DNA of 64,000 nucleotides from Capitulum mitella (lineage: Eukaryota > Arthropoda > Thecostraca > Pollicipedomorpha > Pollicipedidae), in contig CP099848.1 in assembly GCA_030062745.1 (NCBI GenBank), positions 18,401,081 through 18,465,080 of the forward strand, in the 5' to 3' direction. The notes beneath the pieces were generated by a model, which had not been told where the DNA came from, searched no databases, and worked only from the letters and a program-made list of their open reading frames with translations. This document shows positions 1 through 11,230 of the stretch, in pieces (the stretch's first letter is position 1; the number at the start of each line of letters is the position of its first letter). The translations under genes and the position numbers were made by a program.

Positions 1-3000
1 CGCAAGGAAACGCTAAATTTAAAATCCCACGGGGACATGAACCACTTGACCTTCCCATTTGCTACACTCCTGATCTAGCATAACTTCCAGTGTGCAAAAA
101 AATGCGAAAAATAATATCGCGAGAAGACATGTGACATGCGTTTGCAGATGGACACCACTCGAAGCCACCTCACGCAATCAGCCGCCGCAGTCAACTGGAA
201 TCCCCAACGCTGAGGTTTTCTAATGCATGGTGTGCCACACAACGATAAAGCCAACTGAAGACGCATTGTTGTGAGTTAGGACGCACAGCTTCCCAGGCTC
301 AAGAGTCAGTGTCTTCAGTCAAGTCCTGTGCCTCGTCGAGCGGCAGTTCGTCGTCTGCAGAAGAGACAGTGCAGAAACGCGTCGCATTCTGCAGCTGCAA
401 ACTAGGCAACCATACCCCAAGAAGGCGGCTCTGTCTGGCGTGGCCGGCACCAAGGTACCGCCTAAATACCAGGCGTCGCGGCGGAGCCGGCCCCGTCCAG
501 CGCGGCCGGCCCGCACAACTCGCCGGTACGGCGGCACAGCCTGCCCGCCCGGGGGTCCCTGCCAGCCTCCCAATTCCCGCGCGGCTCCTGCGAGCGGGCC
601 GGTCGGCCGCGGGTTCGGTTAGTCCGCTCCGGTGAGCGCGTGATTTCCGCTGCGACGTCGGCGGCGGCTCGCGGGCGCCGCCGCAGGCCGGCAGCAGCTC
701 CACGCGGCACGTGTCGGTCGCGACACGTTACTCAGGCCTCCCATTCACGGGACACGGCGGAGATAGCCAGCGCTGGATCGCACGTACTGGCGCCGGGTCA
801 GATGACGTCACGGCCACACTAATCACGTACGGCTAATTGCGTTCACGCACGGTTGGGCCCGTTCCAGCGATTAAATGCGCGCCACCGACGGTGCAGAGGG
901 CAGGGTCACCAGCGAATTGTCGGAATAGGCGGGAAGCTTGCAGTCTGGTTCAGAACGGGGACAAGGGAAACTGAGATGTTCTACCCAATGTTGGATTCAC
1001 GAGGACTTTCTGGCATCGCGCTAAGCTGCCGATTGCACATCAGCATCGAGTATTTGGACAGAAGTAGACAGCGGTGCAGCCCAGTACTTCCGGTGGCGAG
1101 CGTCGCGGAAGACGCCCAACATTTGCTGTCGACGACCTTTGTTCGCTGTTCTTTTACCGAAGCCTTACAACGGTGGCGGCCAGCGCCAGTCAACGCCGAG
1201 CTCTCTATTCCATCTGCCCATGCAGCTCAGGCGTCCAATGCTCAGTTATGTTAGTAACAGACCCGGGTTTTCTGTCGCACGTCGAACGTGCCGACAGACT
1301 GGTTCACGATACCACCTAGCCGCCGGCAGTACAGGAATGATATCTTAAGTTTCCAAGAACTACTAATCATATCTATTACTGATGACTAGTTCTTGTATTT
1401 ATATCAGATTACTACTGATATAAATCCCCCCATCAAAATAACTGCTATCGTTATTGGCAGTAAATGACGGTCATTGGCTTACTGAGCTGCTGTATTTGTC
1501 GCAAAGGTGAACCGCGTGCTTCTCCCGAAAGATACGCCGTCAGATCCAGTCTTAGACAATTTCCTGGGACAAAGGTGGCTTTCAGATAAGCACAACCATC
1601 CCAAATGAGATGAGCAAATTGTCTGCATACCTAATAGACTTTCCGTGAATCATGCCATCGCCATTCGCACGACAATGTCGGAATCGTTTCGGCACATAGT
1701 CGGCAAGCCATGCCAGTGAACAAATTGTCCAACTTATTATTTTCATCAACGAAGGCACGGCAAGGGAGCCAAAGTTCGCAACCAACGACACGAAATCAGC
1801 CCACGGCAGCCATCTCTGATAGCGGTACAGCTATGCTCCTCAAATGCCGGCGGTTCTTTAAATCCGGCAAAATTCCAGAATCTCCCCTTACATCCGAGCC
1901 TCGGCAATACGGCAAAGTGATACACACTAATGCAGTAATACAGCAGCCTCGACAATCGACAATACATCCGAGCCTCGACAATGTGACACACAAACACCAG
2001 CACGTGGTCCCGATCTCCCGTCCCCTGAGCCGGTGTCAGCCTCGCTCGGGCCGTCCGCTCGGTCCAGTGTCCCCAGGTGCCGCTTCCTAGAGGCATCCCC
2101 CCCACACACACTATTGCGCCTGCCTCCTCTGCAACTGTCCAGTCCGCCGGCCGGGCTCCGTTCCGCGACTATCACCGGCGCAGACGGCGGTGTCGGCCGC
2201 TGACGGGCTGCACGCGCGACCCGGCCGTGCCGGACACCCGCCGGCGTCCTGCTGCCGCCGCCGATCACCCCCCCCCCCCGCGGCGCCGCGCCACTGCGGA
2301 GACCAGACACGGTCCGCACGGCCACGTCAGTACTGATGACTGCTATGGCGTGCGCTCAGTAGTCCTGCAGACAGCGATGATAGCGAAATGAAAAATGAGC
2401 ATTTGAAACCTTACTGCCTAAAATGCGCAGTGGCAGAATAATAGTTTCCTGCTCACACTCTGGGTTTATCATCCGACGGATCTGAAAAATGGTTATTCTT
2501 TACGTGAATCCCAAGCTCATTTTAGACACAGTGCGAATTCCAGTCCGCTCTACCGACGCAAAAATGCGTGAGATAAAGGTACACGTTTTCTACCATTTCC
2601 GATTGTATTCGACCGTATGGCTCTATGGCGATCGGCCTGGGATATGCGTTCTGTTGTGAAGGTAAAACTCTGCCAATAAACGCCTTATCTTATGTCAGAA
2701 AACAATAAATAAAGGCTGGACCCCGACGGAAGCAGGCGCGCGCGGGATTCGCACTTCGCACATCAGCAACTGCACGTGCGCGACCAAATGAACATTTTCC
2801 ACCGTCCGTAATTTTTCCGGCGACTGATGCCACATGGAACAGTTCAAACAGTCATCAGCTGCGCTTCCAGCGCCGGCCCGGACAGAAATTAAGTCGCAGC
2901 TCTGGAAGTGCGAACTCAACTTGCCGGGGCCAACGCTCTCTGGTCGTCAGAACTGCCCCTTCAAAACTTTCCGCGCTAAATTTCGCGTACCAGAGTCGCA

Positions 3001-3774
3001 GCTTCCCTCCTTGGACTGTCCCGGCAGACCAAAGAGCGGCTTTCCGCGTATTCACCAGGTCGTCGACCAAAGTTTTCACCAGGACACTGGCCGGGAGCGC
3101 CGAAGTCACAAGAAGCCGGGTGTCCATCGTCTGAAATCGCACGCGACGAGGGGAAGCCCCACCGACCTGCAGAATCACAAACCCCGAAAGCTTTGGTCGG
3201 TGCGGAGATCGTTTCGCCAGTCATAAGGCTAGAAAACACGCAGAACTGGCTCGACGTTTCCGTACAGGTCAGCTTTTATTCAGCACCAGAGCGCTCTCGC
3301 TGTACATGCCCAGAACAAGCCGACTCAACTGAATAACGACGGAAAATTGCTGATCTCCGCCCGGTCAATTGCAGAACTGACGCGGCTCCCGACGTCTGCG
3401 CTGAGAAACTCGGACCAGCAACAAACCGGTAGCCTTCGCCTTCTCTGGGGAGGGTCAATCATAACCCGTCTACTTCCCTGGAGAGGATCAGTAATACACC
3501 ACCTTCACCCACTGAGGACGGCCAGTGACACCCCACCTTCTCCCCCTGGGATGGGTCGTTCACAAAGCGGTCGTCCACGTCCTGGCTCCGGTAGAACAAA
3601 CGGCCCGTAATCGCAACGCGCCGGCCTGTGTTGACTCTGCGCTGACGCCGGAGTATGCTGGCGCGGGTGGCAGCCGCTCCGTCAACTCATATTGCCGTTC
3701 GCCTGCCCCTCGCTCGAGGGCAGCGGCCAATATTGTCCAGTGCTGATAAGGCCAATTGAGTCGCCAGGCCACCC
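1..3774. other. Non-coding stretch, probable intron or intergenic DNA
   Basis: I see no supportable gene here. There is a GC-rich, CpG-dense block at about 440-830 and another at about 2030-2330. A small AT-rich hairpin at 1397-1425 is listed separately. Open frames up to 133 codons occur, but several overlap on both strands within GC-rich sequence, have no family resemblance, and read as chance frames. A short acidic tail-like frame at 302-358 on the minus strand is discussed among the rejected items. Confidence 0.6.
1397..1425. repeat. Short perfect inverted repeat (11-bp arms, AT-rich)
   Basis: The arms ATTTATATCAG and CTGATATAAAT are perfect reverse complements around a 7-nt loop. Just upstream, AAGAACTA (from about 1357) and TAGTTCTT (1387-1394) form a second short inverted pair. 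The cluster looks like a worn palindromic element rather than a gene feature. No function can be assigned. Confidence 0.6.
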
Positions 3775-4085
3775 GGCGCCGACCGTGGGACCAGTTTATT
3801 ACCGACAGTCGCCACCAATGGTGCGGACTGATCGCCGGCACCCGGGCGCGGCTGGCTCATCACTCGCAGCCGGCACCAATGGTATGGTTAGTTTACACCA
3901 GCAGCCGAGACCAATGGTGTTGCTGGTTTATCACTGACAGCCTACAACAATGGTGTGGTTGGTTTATTACTGACAACCGGCACCAATGGTACGTCCGGTT
4001 TATTACTGGCAGCCGGCACCAATGGTACAGCTGGTTCATCACCGGCACCCGGCACCAATGATGTCGCTGATTTATCACTGACAGA
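3775..4085. repeat. Degenerate 36-bp tandem array (about 8 units)
   Basis: Units of 36 bp centre on GGCACCAATGGT followed by a GGTTTATYAC-like part. Because 36 is a multiple of three, one plus-strand frame reads a 12-residue periodic peptide (HQWYVRFITGSR-like), and the minus strand is also open. Units differ by scattered substitutions, so this is an old minisatellite. The open frames come from the periodicity and are not evidence of a protein. Confidence 0.85.
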
Positions 4086-5196
4086 AGTCATGGCCAATAC
4101 AAAAGCGTGACTGCAGTGTTTTGAACAAAACAAAACGGAAGAAAACAAAATAAAACAAAACAAAACAATAAAAAACGAAACAAAACGAAACCGCAAAACA
4201 AGCGAGACGAACAGCTTTGGAAGTTATCACCGACACTCGACCGAAGCGCGCGTCTCAGCTGCAGTCAGCAGTCGGCGCCCGGAGCATCGGTCGGGCGGGT
4301 ACTACCGGCAATCGATGCCCCAATGTGGCAGGCTCATTAGCACCCATTGGTATCGTACGTACGGCTGAGAACCATCCACGTCCGGGACATCAGAGTGAGC
4401 CGAATCGATCTCTGACGGCCTGCATCAGAACACCGCTGCCGCGGCATTGGTCCATTGGCCGCGTGCGAGCCGTCCGGGCTGGGCTGAAGTTGACTGTTTT
4501 GTCCGGGCAGCACATTCCAGTGGGCTTCGAATCCCCACCTCAGATGTGGACGAGATATACGCACAGTGGCGCAGGGAAATCGTACAGGAAATAAGGAAAC
4601 AGTCGCATTATCTCCATTTACTGTTCTTCCACGTTCCAAATCCTTTGCATCTGCTTGAACCGGACCGAACTTGTCACCGACGTGAGCAACAAAAACTTAT
4701 TTCCTTCTGACTGTCCAATTTTCCAGTGAAATTCTGCACGTCAACGACAACACGCACTCTCGGCAGATACTGTAATCGCCTAAAGGAGCAACAATAAAGT
4801 GTAAAAGTAACTACAGCCGGTCACTGACTGACATAATTTAAACAAACGGACGGGAAAACTGCAAATAAAAGCGTGCTGTGCAGGTACAGAAATACATGAC
4901 GGTTAACGTGAAATGAAGTAAGTTCAATATGGCCCGAGTTACTGCAATAACACATGAATGTCGTACCAGAAACCTAAATCCGGCCCATTAGCAGCACCCC
5001 ATCTCAGCTACCCGGTTCCAGTTAAGATAAGGAAAGCCACATGAAATCCAGAGCAGCGTGATACCTGTCAAATAACGTCTGATGCATGCCGCAAGCCATT
5101 CGACTACCTGACATGACTGACGTGGCTGAGTCTACAAAGAACCAAAACGCGAGCACAGCATTCGATCTCTGGAACATGTTTGCATCTGATGACATA
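4086..5196. other. Non-coding stretch with an A-rich simple repeat
   Basis: A run of (CAAAA)n-like sequence occupies about 4124-4203. Near 4527 the sequence GGCTTCGAATCC resembles a Pol III B box with one extra base, but I see no matching A box upstream. The remainder is AT-rich with no gene signal. Confidence 0.6.
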
Positions 5197-5286
5197 CGGC
5201 CCGAACTTAACTTAAACTTAACTTACGACAACTTATGAAACTTAACTTGACTTAACTTAAACTTAACTTATGACAACGGCCCGAAT
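5197..5286. repeat. Short duplicated CTTAACTTAAA repeat
   Basis: The motif CTTAACTTAAACTTAACTTA occurs twice, each followed by a TACGACAAC or TATGACAAC tail, and the block is bracketed by CGGCCCGAA on both sides. It is a small local duplication of simple sequence. Confidence 0.7.
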
Positions 5287-6224
5287 TCAACCCATCATAA
5301 GCCAGTATCATGGTAAACTGGAAGAACCCTTCATCAACTGAAGCACTCTTGAGGATACCTTTAAATGCAGACGATGGGAACTCGTTTGAAAACAGACGGT
5401 ACCAAGAACTCCACCTGTCCCACAGCTTGTCGTTACTCGAAGGCCAGAGAAATTTAAAGAAGCCAGTGTCCCAGCGAAACACCAAGGTTTCAAACCCGGA
5501 AGTTCAGAGAAGCTCTTACAGTTCATTGCTCATTTCCATTTACTGGGTCTACAACGTGTCATCGATGGAATGAAATATACTCGAGCCCATCGTGGCATTT
5601 ACGTGAATAATACACGAGTGAAAACATTTCCTCTCAAGTTCTCGGCCCTGTTGCCATGAGCAGCCACGGCAGATTCCACCCCGAGTGAATAGGCCATAGC
5701 CAAGCGTTAACGATGCAAACTCCAGCCCCTGCAAACTTCAGAGAACAAACGGCCTCCACCATGGGCCGGTACCTTCCCTCTGAGCGGCGCTCCTCGGCCA
5801 GCCGCCGCCTGAGGGCCAATCTCGGCCGGCCAGCGGCCGACGCCCATGGTCGAGTGGACGCGGCCGCGTCTGACACATGGCGTGAGGAGCCGGCCGGCGT
5901 AACTCCCTCGGGAGGACTGGCGTGACTCAATCCACTCAGCCAGCGGCCAGCACCGGCCGCCGCCCGACGGGTGTGACCGGAAGGTGCCCATCAACACGCA
6001 CCCGTAATGGAATCCGGCCGCCGTCTGACCGGGCCACCCAGCTCCGGCCGACGTAGCCAATATCCGACACAAACAGCCACCACCGACAACAGGAATATCC
6101 GGCGGATATCCGGACAACACAGCGGACGTAGGGACCGTGAATAGGCACCGCCCGGCACAGGAGGACATCAGATGCTCGGCGCGTACGACACTCCCGTTAC
6201 CGGAGACAGCACAGACACATAAAG
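5287..6224. other. Non-coding stretch, CpG-rich in its second half
   Basis: Overlapping open frames occur on both strands (for example 5310-5573 plus, and 5707-6417 minus, the latter running through CpG-rich sequence and the inverted repeat). None resembles a known family and none has convincing splice context. Positions 5750-6120 are CpG-dense. Confidence 0.5.
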
Positions 6225-6278
6225 GCCACCGTCCGGAGAACCAACGCGGCGTCACACATTGGTTCTCCGGACGGTGGC
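6225..6278. repeat. Perfect 20-bp inverted repeat with 14-nt loop
   Basis: The left arm (6225-6244) starts GCCACCGTCCGGAGAACCAA, and 6259-6278 is its exact reverse complement. The loop is 6245-6258. Transcribed from either strand, it would fold as a strong GC-rich hairpin. No mobile-element ends or rho-like context surround it. It may be a small palindromic element, a hairpin RNA precursor or a recombination scar; the sequence alone does not decide. Confidence 0.9.
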
Positions 6279-6450
6279 AGGTCATCAGACGTCGACAACA
6301 GGCACCACTAATGAATGTTGGCATGACGCAATGAAAAACGCTCGATACATTTGTTTGGGTTGACAAATCAACGTGATATGATTTCCTCACGTATGGCTGG
6401 GTTATGTTATGCAGCAAATATCGTCCTACATAGAGCCAAACGTTTTTTTA

Positions 6451-7660
6451 CCCGCCCCCGACTGGGGGAGGCAGTTAACCGCCCCCCTGAGGTTTTCCTG
6501 GGACTGCGAGAGAAGGAACGAACAAAGAGCCACCAAACTTTGTGTACCTTTTGCTTCATCATTTTTACACCTTGTGTCAAAGTTTTCACCTCACGTCAGG
6601 TCAGGTGCCTGACCTAGGTCAGGTCAAACAGACCTATGTCAAAAAAATTTAGCGCTATGTAACTTTTTCGGAACACAACATATCACAATAATACTTTCAG
6701 AGATAAGTCATCTTGATAAATGCAACAAATCTGCTATCTCATATTTTTCGGAATTTTCCGGGTCATTGACCTAAGGTCAAGCCCATTTTTAAGACATGTC
6801 GTTTTTTCGGAAACTGACTGAATTTTTGATAGCATTTTTAAAGTGGATTAAAACAGACATCTAGTTACCGTCACTGGCCAAAGTATCAATGACTTCCAGC
6901 CATTGACCTCAGGTCAGGTCACGAATTATTGTTGTGAGCCAAAATGTACCACCGTCAAAATCAACGGCGAATTACTCAGAATGGGTAGAAAATAGCAGAA
7001 CTGGCTTGCACAGACGTAAGTAATGCCAAGAACCTCCAAAAGTTTTAAGGAATTGCATATTTTGGAAATAAACAAGCTCTCGCGAATAAAACTCCGCCAA
7101 TTGTGTAGATCGGTAACTAATTATTTTTTCAAAATTTCAGCATCAGAAATTACCACAAGAACCACTAAGATCAATAAAATTTACATGGATAGGCTTACGT
7201 TGGGAAAATAAAGGAACGCTAAAATTAGTTTACGTTAATTTCTTACTGCGCACGGCTGCGGCGCCCGCCGACATCCGGCGTGAAAATTGCCGTGTCTTTA
7301 ACTCAACGTTTCGGTGTACATATTGAACAAATCTGAGAAATTAGATGTGTACCAGCATTTGCGGACCTTTACTTGTGCGCTGGTGCCTTTGACTATGCGT
7401 TACTAGCCACAGCCCTTGAGATTGAGGCCGTTTCTCGATCTCATGCAGTCGGCTATGATAAAACATATATAGGACGTAAATTGCTTACATATTATCTAAA
7501 ACCAAAAATGAGACCAGTTTCGAACTCTACTCGTCACAAACTTTCCAACAGTGTGCTTATTTGTATCGTGCGGCCAACCATTCGTGAGTTAGAGGGGGGC
7601 GGACAACCGCCACCCCGCCCAGTCGGGCGTGATCGTCACCGACCGACGGTCCTGCGCGGG
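6451..7660 (+). mobile_element. TTAA-type non-autonomous DNA transposon, copy A (same family as copy B)
   Basis: This 1.21 kb non-coding element begins CCCG after TTTA (6447-6450) and ends CGGG before TTAA (7661-7664). That pattern is typical of piggyBac-like TTAA insertion, with one flank mutated. Imperfect GC-rich inverted repeats lie inside each end: CCGACTGGGGGAGGCAGTTA (from 6458) and, on the opposite strand, CCGACTGGGCGGGGTGGCGG (from 7626). It aligns along most of its length with 48210-49464. It encodes no transposase, so any mobility would have been supplied in trans. Its interior carries several AGGTCA/TGACCT half-sites (see the regulatory entries). The piggyBac assignment is inferred from TTAA and the CCC start only. 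Confidence 0.8.
6598..6626. promoter_or_regulatory. Cluster of nuclear-receptor half-sites inside element A
   Basis: Half-sites AGGTCA (6598-6603), TGACCT (6610-6615), AGGTCA (6616-6621) and an overlapping AGGTCA (6621-6626) lie in 29 bp. The first two face each other and the middle two form an everted repeat without spacer. Two further sites are in the same element: the perfect palindrome TTGACCTAAGGTCAA at 6766-6780 and TGACCTCAGGTCAGGTCA at 6904-6921. AGGTCA is the core half-site of many nuclear receptors. Binding is not shown. Confidence 0.4.
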
Positions 7661-9421
7661 TTAAAATATGCATACGCAACGTAAGGTTTAGCCAACCAAC
7701 CTCACAAATCTACCTTACAAGCACATAAAACTACTCGACTAACAGCCGCCTCGTTTACGGTATGGTTTTCTTGGTGACGCAAGCTTCACGTTTAACCTTT
7801 CTAAATGATTTTCTTTGTCTGTTCGTGACGCATCCGTTCAGACAATCTCCTCTCCGACACTGCTTCATGAGGTGAGGCGCAAGAACGGTATCGACGTGCC
7901 TCGGCTGCATGTCCCCGCCTCAGGGGAACGTCCGCCAGACGTCCCGTCCCAGCAGAACGTCCCGGGAACGCCACGGTCTCGGCAGAACGTGCCGTCTGGA
8001 AGAACGCAGCCGAGTACCGGCCGGCGGGCCGCCGAGTATTTCCGATAAGAACGGCGGAGATCAGGTGGATCGTCCAGGCCGGCTTCGGTTTATTTTACGA
8101 CGCGATCTAATTTATGCGGCCGCGGCCGGCGGCGGTGGAAAATTGAGCCGCCGCCTAATGCGGGCGGCCGGCGCCGATAGCCGCGGGGGTGATCTCTTTG
8201 ACCCCCCCCCCCGAGCAGTGGCGGCGCTCAGACGATCAGTCGAGAGGGGGGACGGTGAGGTAGAGGGTACAACTAAAGACGATCCATACGACATCCCACG
8301 ACCAAGTTTTTGGGAAACTCTTAATGGTTGCAGGCGCGCGATGAACATTGTAATACAGTGGAGGTTGGTAGCCAAGCAAACGGAAAGTATGAAAAAGAAA
8401 ATACGTAAATCCATAGCCAGGCTGATTTAACCATGAACGTACGTCAACAAGCTTAGCCACAGCTGACAGCTAGAATAATAAGCCTCCGATAAGTTTCGGC
8501 GCTCGCTATCAATACTGCGACAATGTCCGGAGTGAACAGCTTTATTCATTATCATTTCTTAATGGAAGACAGCATTCTGTGATCTTTTTACAAACACGGT
8601 CCCGATGCTGCAGTCCATGAAGACGAAAGGGAAGTTAAGAACAATCTCACTTTTGTATTCCTTCAATATTCAACGCTACTTTTGAGGCTTTAATAATCAG
8701 TCTTAACCATCAGCCATTTAGACATGTTTTGCTGAATATTAAACAGAGGTTAATCAACATTTTCGATGAATTTCACCCACGCTCGTGAACAGGGCGTTAT
8801 AATGCCGTAAACAGGATCTAATAAGCTTTCTCCGGCACAGCCCTTGATGAAATGCCGAGGCCCCTCAGATTTCAATAACAAGAATGGATCCTTAGGCTTT
8901 GGGAGGCCGCAGCAAAACGCATAGCAATAACATGATGCTCGAAGAGAGTGGCATGTGACCGGATGGTAATACACGATACATATATGTATATGTATATATG
9001 AACAAGAACTCATATTTTACTGTTTATGAATTATAGGTGATCGTTGCTATTTCAGAGGCAAAATTGCCATCCACCAGGACCGACACCAAATCGTAAAACA
9101 TTCGTGCTTGCGAGGGCACCATTAATGCAATTTACATTTACGCCACGAAACAACAGGAACATCCAGTGCAGCCATCTCAGTGGCTTTGAACAGGCTTTGA
9201 ACAGCTGCATTGTCCAGCTTTAAACCCCTAAATATTCGACGTTTTGATGCTCGCCACAGCATGCCTGTTGACGCCTAGACTCACGATGTCTCCATTTCTC
9301 CCGACATCGTTCTGCCGCGCCCACGCGTCCAGGCGCAGTCCGACGTTCCGGAGATCAAAGCCAGCGACGGCGCCCGGGGTTTGGCGCAGCAGCGCGCCCA
9401 GCCCGGCCTTAGGCTACTCAC
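7661..9421. other. Non-coding stretch, probable RPUSD2 intron
   Basis: No gene is seen. Positions 7900-8250 are CpG-rich. A short TATATG simple repeat lies near 8979-8999. This sequence directly follows the donor of the exon at 9422-9543 on the minus strand and so belongs to the next intron. I found no downstream RPUSD2 exon in it. Confidence 0.6.
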
Positions 9422-9543
9422 GTATTCTTCCGCAGGGTGGGCACGGAACTCGCGGGCGAACACGTCCAGGATCTTCTCGCCCACCCAGCGGCCCTTGGTG
9501 AACGTTGTGAAGGTGAAGTAGTACGGGTACACCTTGCGCAGAC
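9422..9543 (-). CDS. RPUSD2: RPUSD2-like pseudouridine synthase, internal exon (conserved YPYYF / KGRW block)
   Basis: This 122-nt exon encodes 40 full codons after completing a split glycine codon. The peptide begins LRKVYPYYFTFTTFTKGRWV and ends in AHPAEEY, with GEKILDVFAREFR between. It matches, from memory of the family, the segment just before the S4-like RNA-binding part of RPUSD2 and fly RluA-2, enzymes that isomerise uridine to pseudouridine in RNA. Yeast Pus9/Rib2 have a similar block. The acceptor is a pyrimidine-rich tract ending in CAG (CAG at 9544-9546) and the donor is GTGAGT at 9416-9421. The entry phase (2 nt) fits the 1-nt overhang of the exon at 19137-19224 exactly. The exit phase is 0. 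The next exons, with the catalytic aspartate in HRLDR, are not seen in this window. There is no stop or frameshift, so I take it as functional. Confidence 0.95.
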
Positions 9544-10515
9544 CTGCCGGCGGAGACAGAGGTGACGGCGTCGCACGTGGAGGCGGTCGGCCGCCCACGC
9601 AGCCTACGACAACCAGCCAGCCACGGTCTAGTCGTCCCTTCACAGTCACGGGACACATTCTCGCAATACGCAGCCGTTCTGGAGTATTCTCAGCCCAGAC
9701 AGCTTAAGTGTTCAGTCGGCATCACCACACATGCGTCTGTTAACTGTCCACGATTTTCATCGGCCACACTGACATGGGACGCGCTCATGCGCTGGCTGGT
9801 GCAAAAGGCGACGATGCGCAGTCACCGAAACTGTCCATTACGCCGATAAACAAACACAGTGATTGGACGGCCCTGAAACGGCCATAATCAACAGTTACAC
9901 GTTTCCGAAATGGAAGTGCCGTTACCTTTTTGTACCTCGGCGGATGCAATACGTTCGTCGGCAAACGAATGACCTCCGGCACATTTCTACAATCTCCAGC
10001 GCTTGATACGAGCGAATTATGTCAATGGACAAGAAATCTCCGTTTAACCCTATTTCCGGAGGGCTATGGGCGATTCCGGCGGGGGGGGCTGGATTCGGCC
10101 CCCCGGAGATCTCGAGAACTAATCAGATTTCATCGCGACAAACGGCAATGGATTTGCCATGACGTGAACTACATTTTTTACACAGAAAAATTTTCAAGAT
10201 TTAGAAAGGGGTGGATACAGGAGGGCAAAAATGTCAAAATTAGGGGTATTTTTGGACTTCTTATAACTCCGTTGTTTATTAACCGATTTCGATGAAACTG
10301 ACATGAATCGAGAGATTATGGATAGGACATTTACCATTGGTACACACATCTGAGACTTTGAGAAAATTCATCGGCGTTCACAGGGTTTCAAAAATAGCAG
10401 GATTAGTTTTTTAACAACTGAATGAACAAAAAAGGCAAAAATACTTTTTTGGCTTCTGCTAGTCATGTTATGCTAAAGAAGTACAAATCGCATTGCAATG
10501 TTTGTATAATGTTAG

Positions 10516-11079
10516 CATAGGCGGTGCCAGGAACATGAAAAAGGGGAAACTGTCATGGTCACACGTCCTTCAGATCAACTTGTGACCTTTGACCTTAAAT
10601 GACCTTCAGTGACCTTGGAGCCACTTGGAATGATCTTGTGTGCATTTAATATTACATGTAAACGTTTGAGCATTTGAATTCATTCCATTCCAAAAATGTC
10701 ATTTTATGGCTATTGCGATATAGGGTACGCGCACTGACATTTTAGGTCATAGCTCCGTGACCCGATCTGATATGAAGCTGAAACTTGATACACAAGTAGA
10801 GGACACCTTGCTACGTCATTCTGGCATTTGAAAAAAACAGCGCCGAAATTACTGCCATAAAACCAAATTTTGATTTTTGACCTTGGCCTGACCTTGTAAA
10901 GTGACCTCACATGAACAAATTTGTATTTGCATGTCCCTAACTATTTTGCTATACATCCATATAAGGTTTTAAGTTGTATCTTAAACACGCCATTTTTGGC
11001 AGACATTTTCCTCTTACCCTCAAAGTCGCCATAAACGGCATGAGGTGCCCCCCAAAAACGTTGCCTGGCTCCGCCCGTG
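10516..11079 (+). mobile_element. Possible hAT-like element nested in copy C
   Basis: The left end CATAGGCGGTGCCAGG and the opposite-strand right end CACGGGCGGAGCCAGG match at 13 of 16 positions and resemble the CAGNGGCGNAGCCAGG-type ends of many hAT elements. No 8-bp target duplication is seen around it (AATGTTAG on the left, TGCAAAAC on the right). The insertion may therefore be decayed, or the ends may be inner repeats of copy C. Confidence 0.4.
10583..10615 (+). promoter_or_regulatory. DR1 plus two DR4 nuclear-receptor half-site arrangements
   Basis: Four TGACCT half-sites run in the same direction at 10583-10588, 10590-10595, 10600-10605 and 10610-10615. Spacers of 1, 4 and 4 nt give one DR1 and two DR4 arrangements. 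RXR/USP partners are known to prefer direct repeats of defined spacing, with DR1 and DR4 among the classic ones. The cluster lies in transposon sequence. Whether it binds anything is unknown. Confidence 0.4.
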
Positions 11080-11230
11080 TGCAAAACAGAACTTTGAAAT
11101 TTTGTCACGGCACGTAGAAAGAATAGCTAGGAAAAGTCACCAAGTTTCGTGAAGCTGCGTCAAAAAGCCAGGAATTGGCATGCAAAAAACTCGTGGGGGA
11201 GGATTTAGCCCCCCCCTGCCAGGAAGAGGG

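Larger units (their letters stand above)
10048..11230 (+). mobile_element. TTAA-flanked non-autonomous DNA transposon, copy C
   Basis: The element is bounded by TTAA at 10044-10047 and 11231-11234. It starts CCCTATTTCCGGAGGG, and its other end read on the opposite strand starts CCCTCTTCCTGGCAGGG. The terminal inverted repeats therefore match over about 16 bp with one gap. A second GC-rich inverted pair lies further in: TTCCGGCGGGGGGGGCTGG, against the opposite-strand TTCCTGGCAGGGGGGGGCT. No coding capacity is seen. It lies wholly in the intron between the two RPUSD2 exons. A possible nested element occupies 10516-11079. As for copies A, B and D, piggyBac-like is inferred from TTAA and the CCC start. 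Confidence 0.75.

Noticed and set aside
302..358. Minus-strand acidic tail (DDELPLDEAQDLTEDTDS then stop) after a very good acceptor TGTCTCTTCTGCAG
   Set aside because: It looks like a terminal exon, but its phase does not fit the exon at 9422-9543, no AATAAA was seen downstream, and no catalytic exons lie between. Too short to support alone.
4513..4545. Pol III B-box-like GGCTTCGAATCC
   Set aside because: It has an extra base and no A box at the expected distance.
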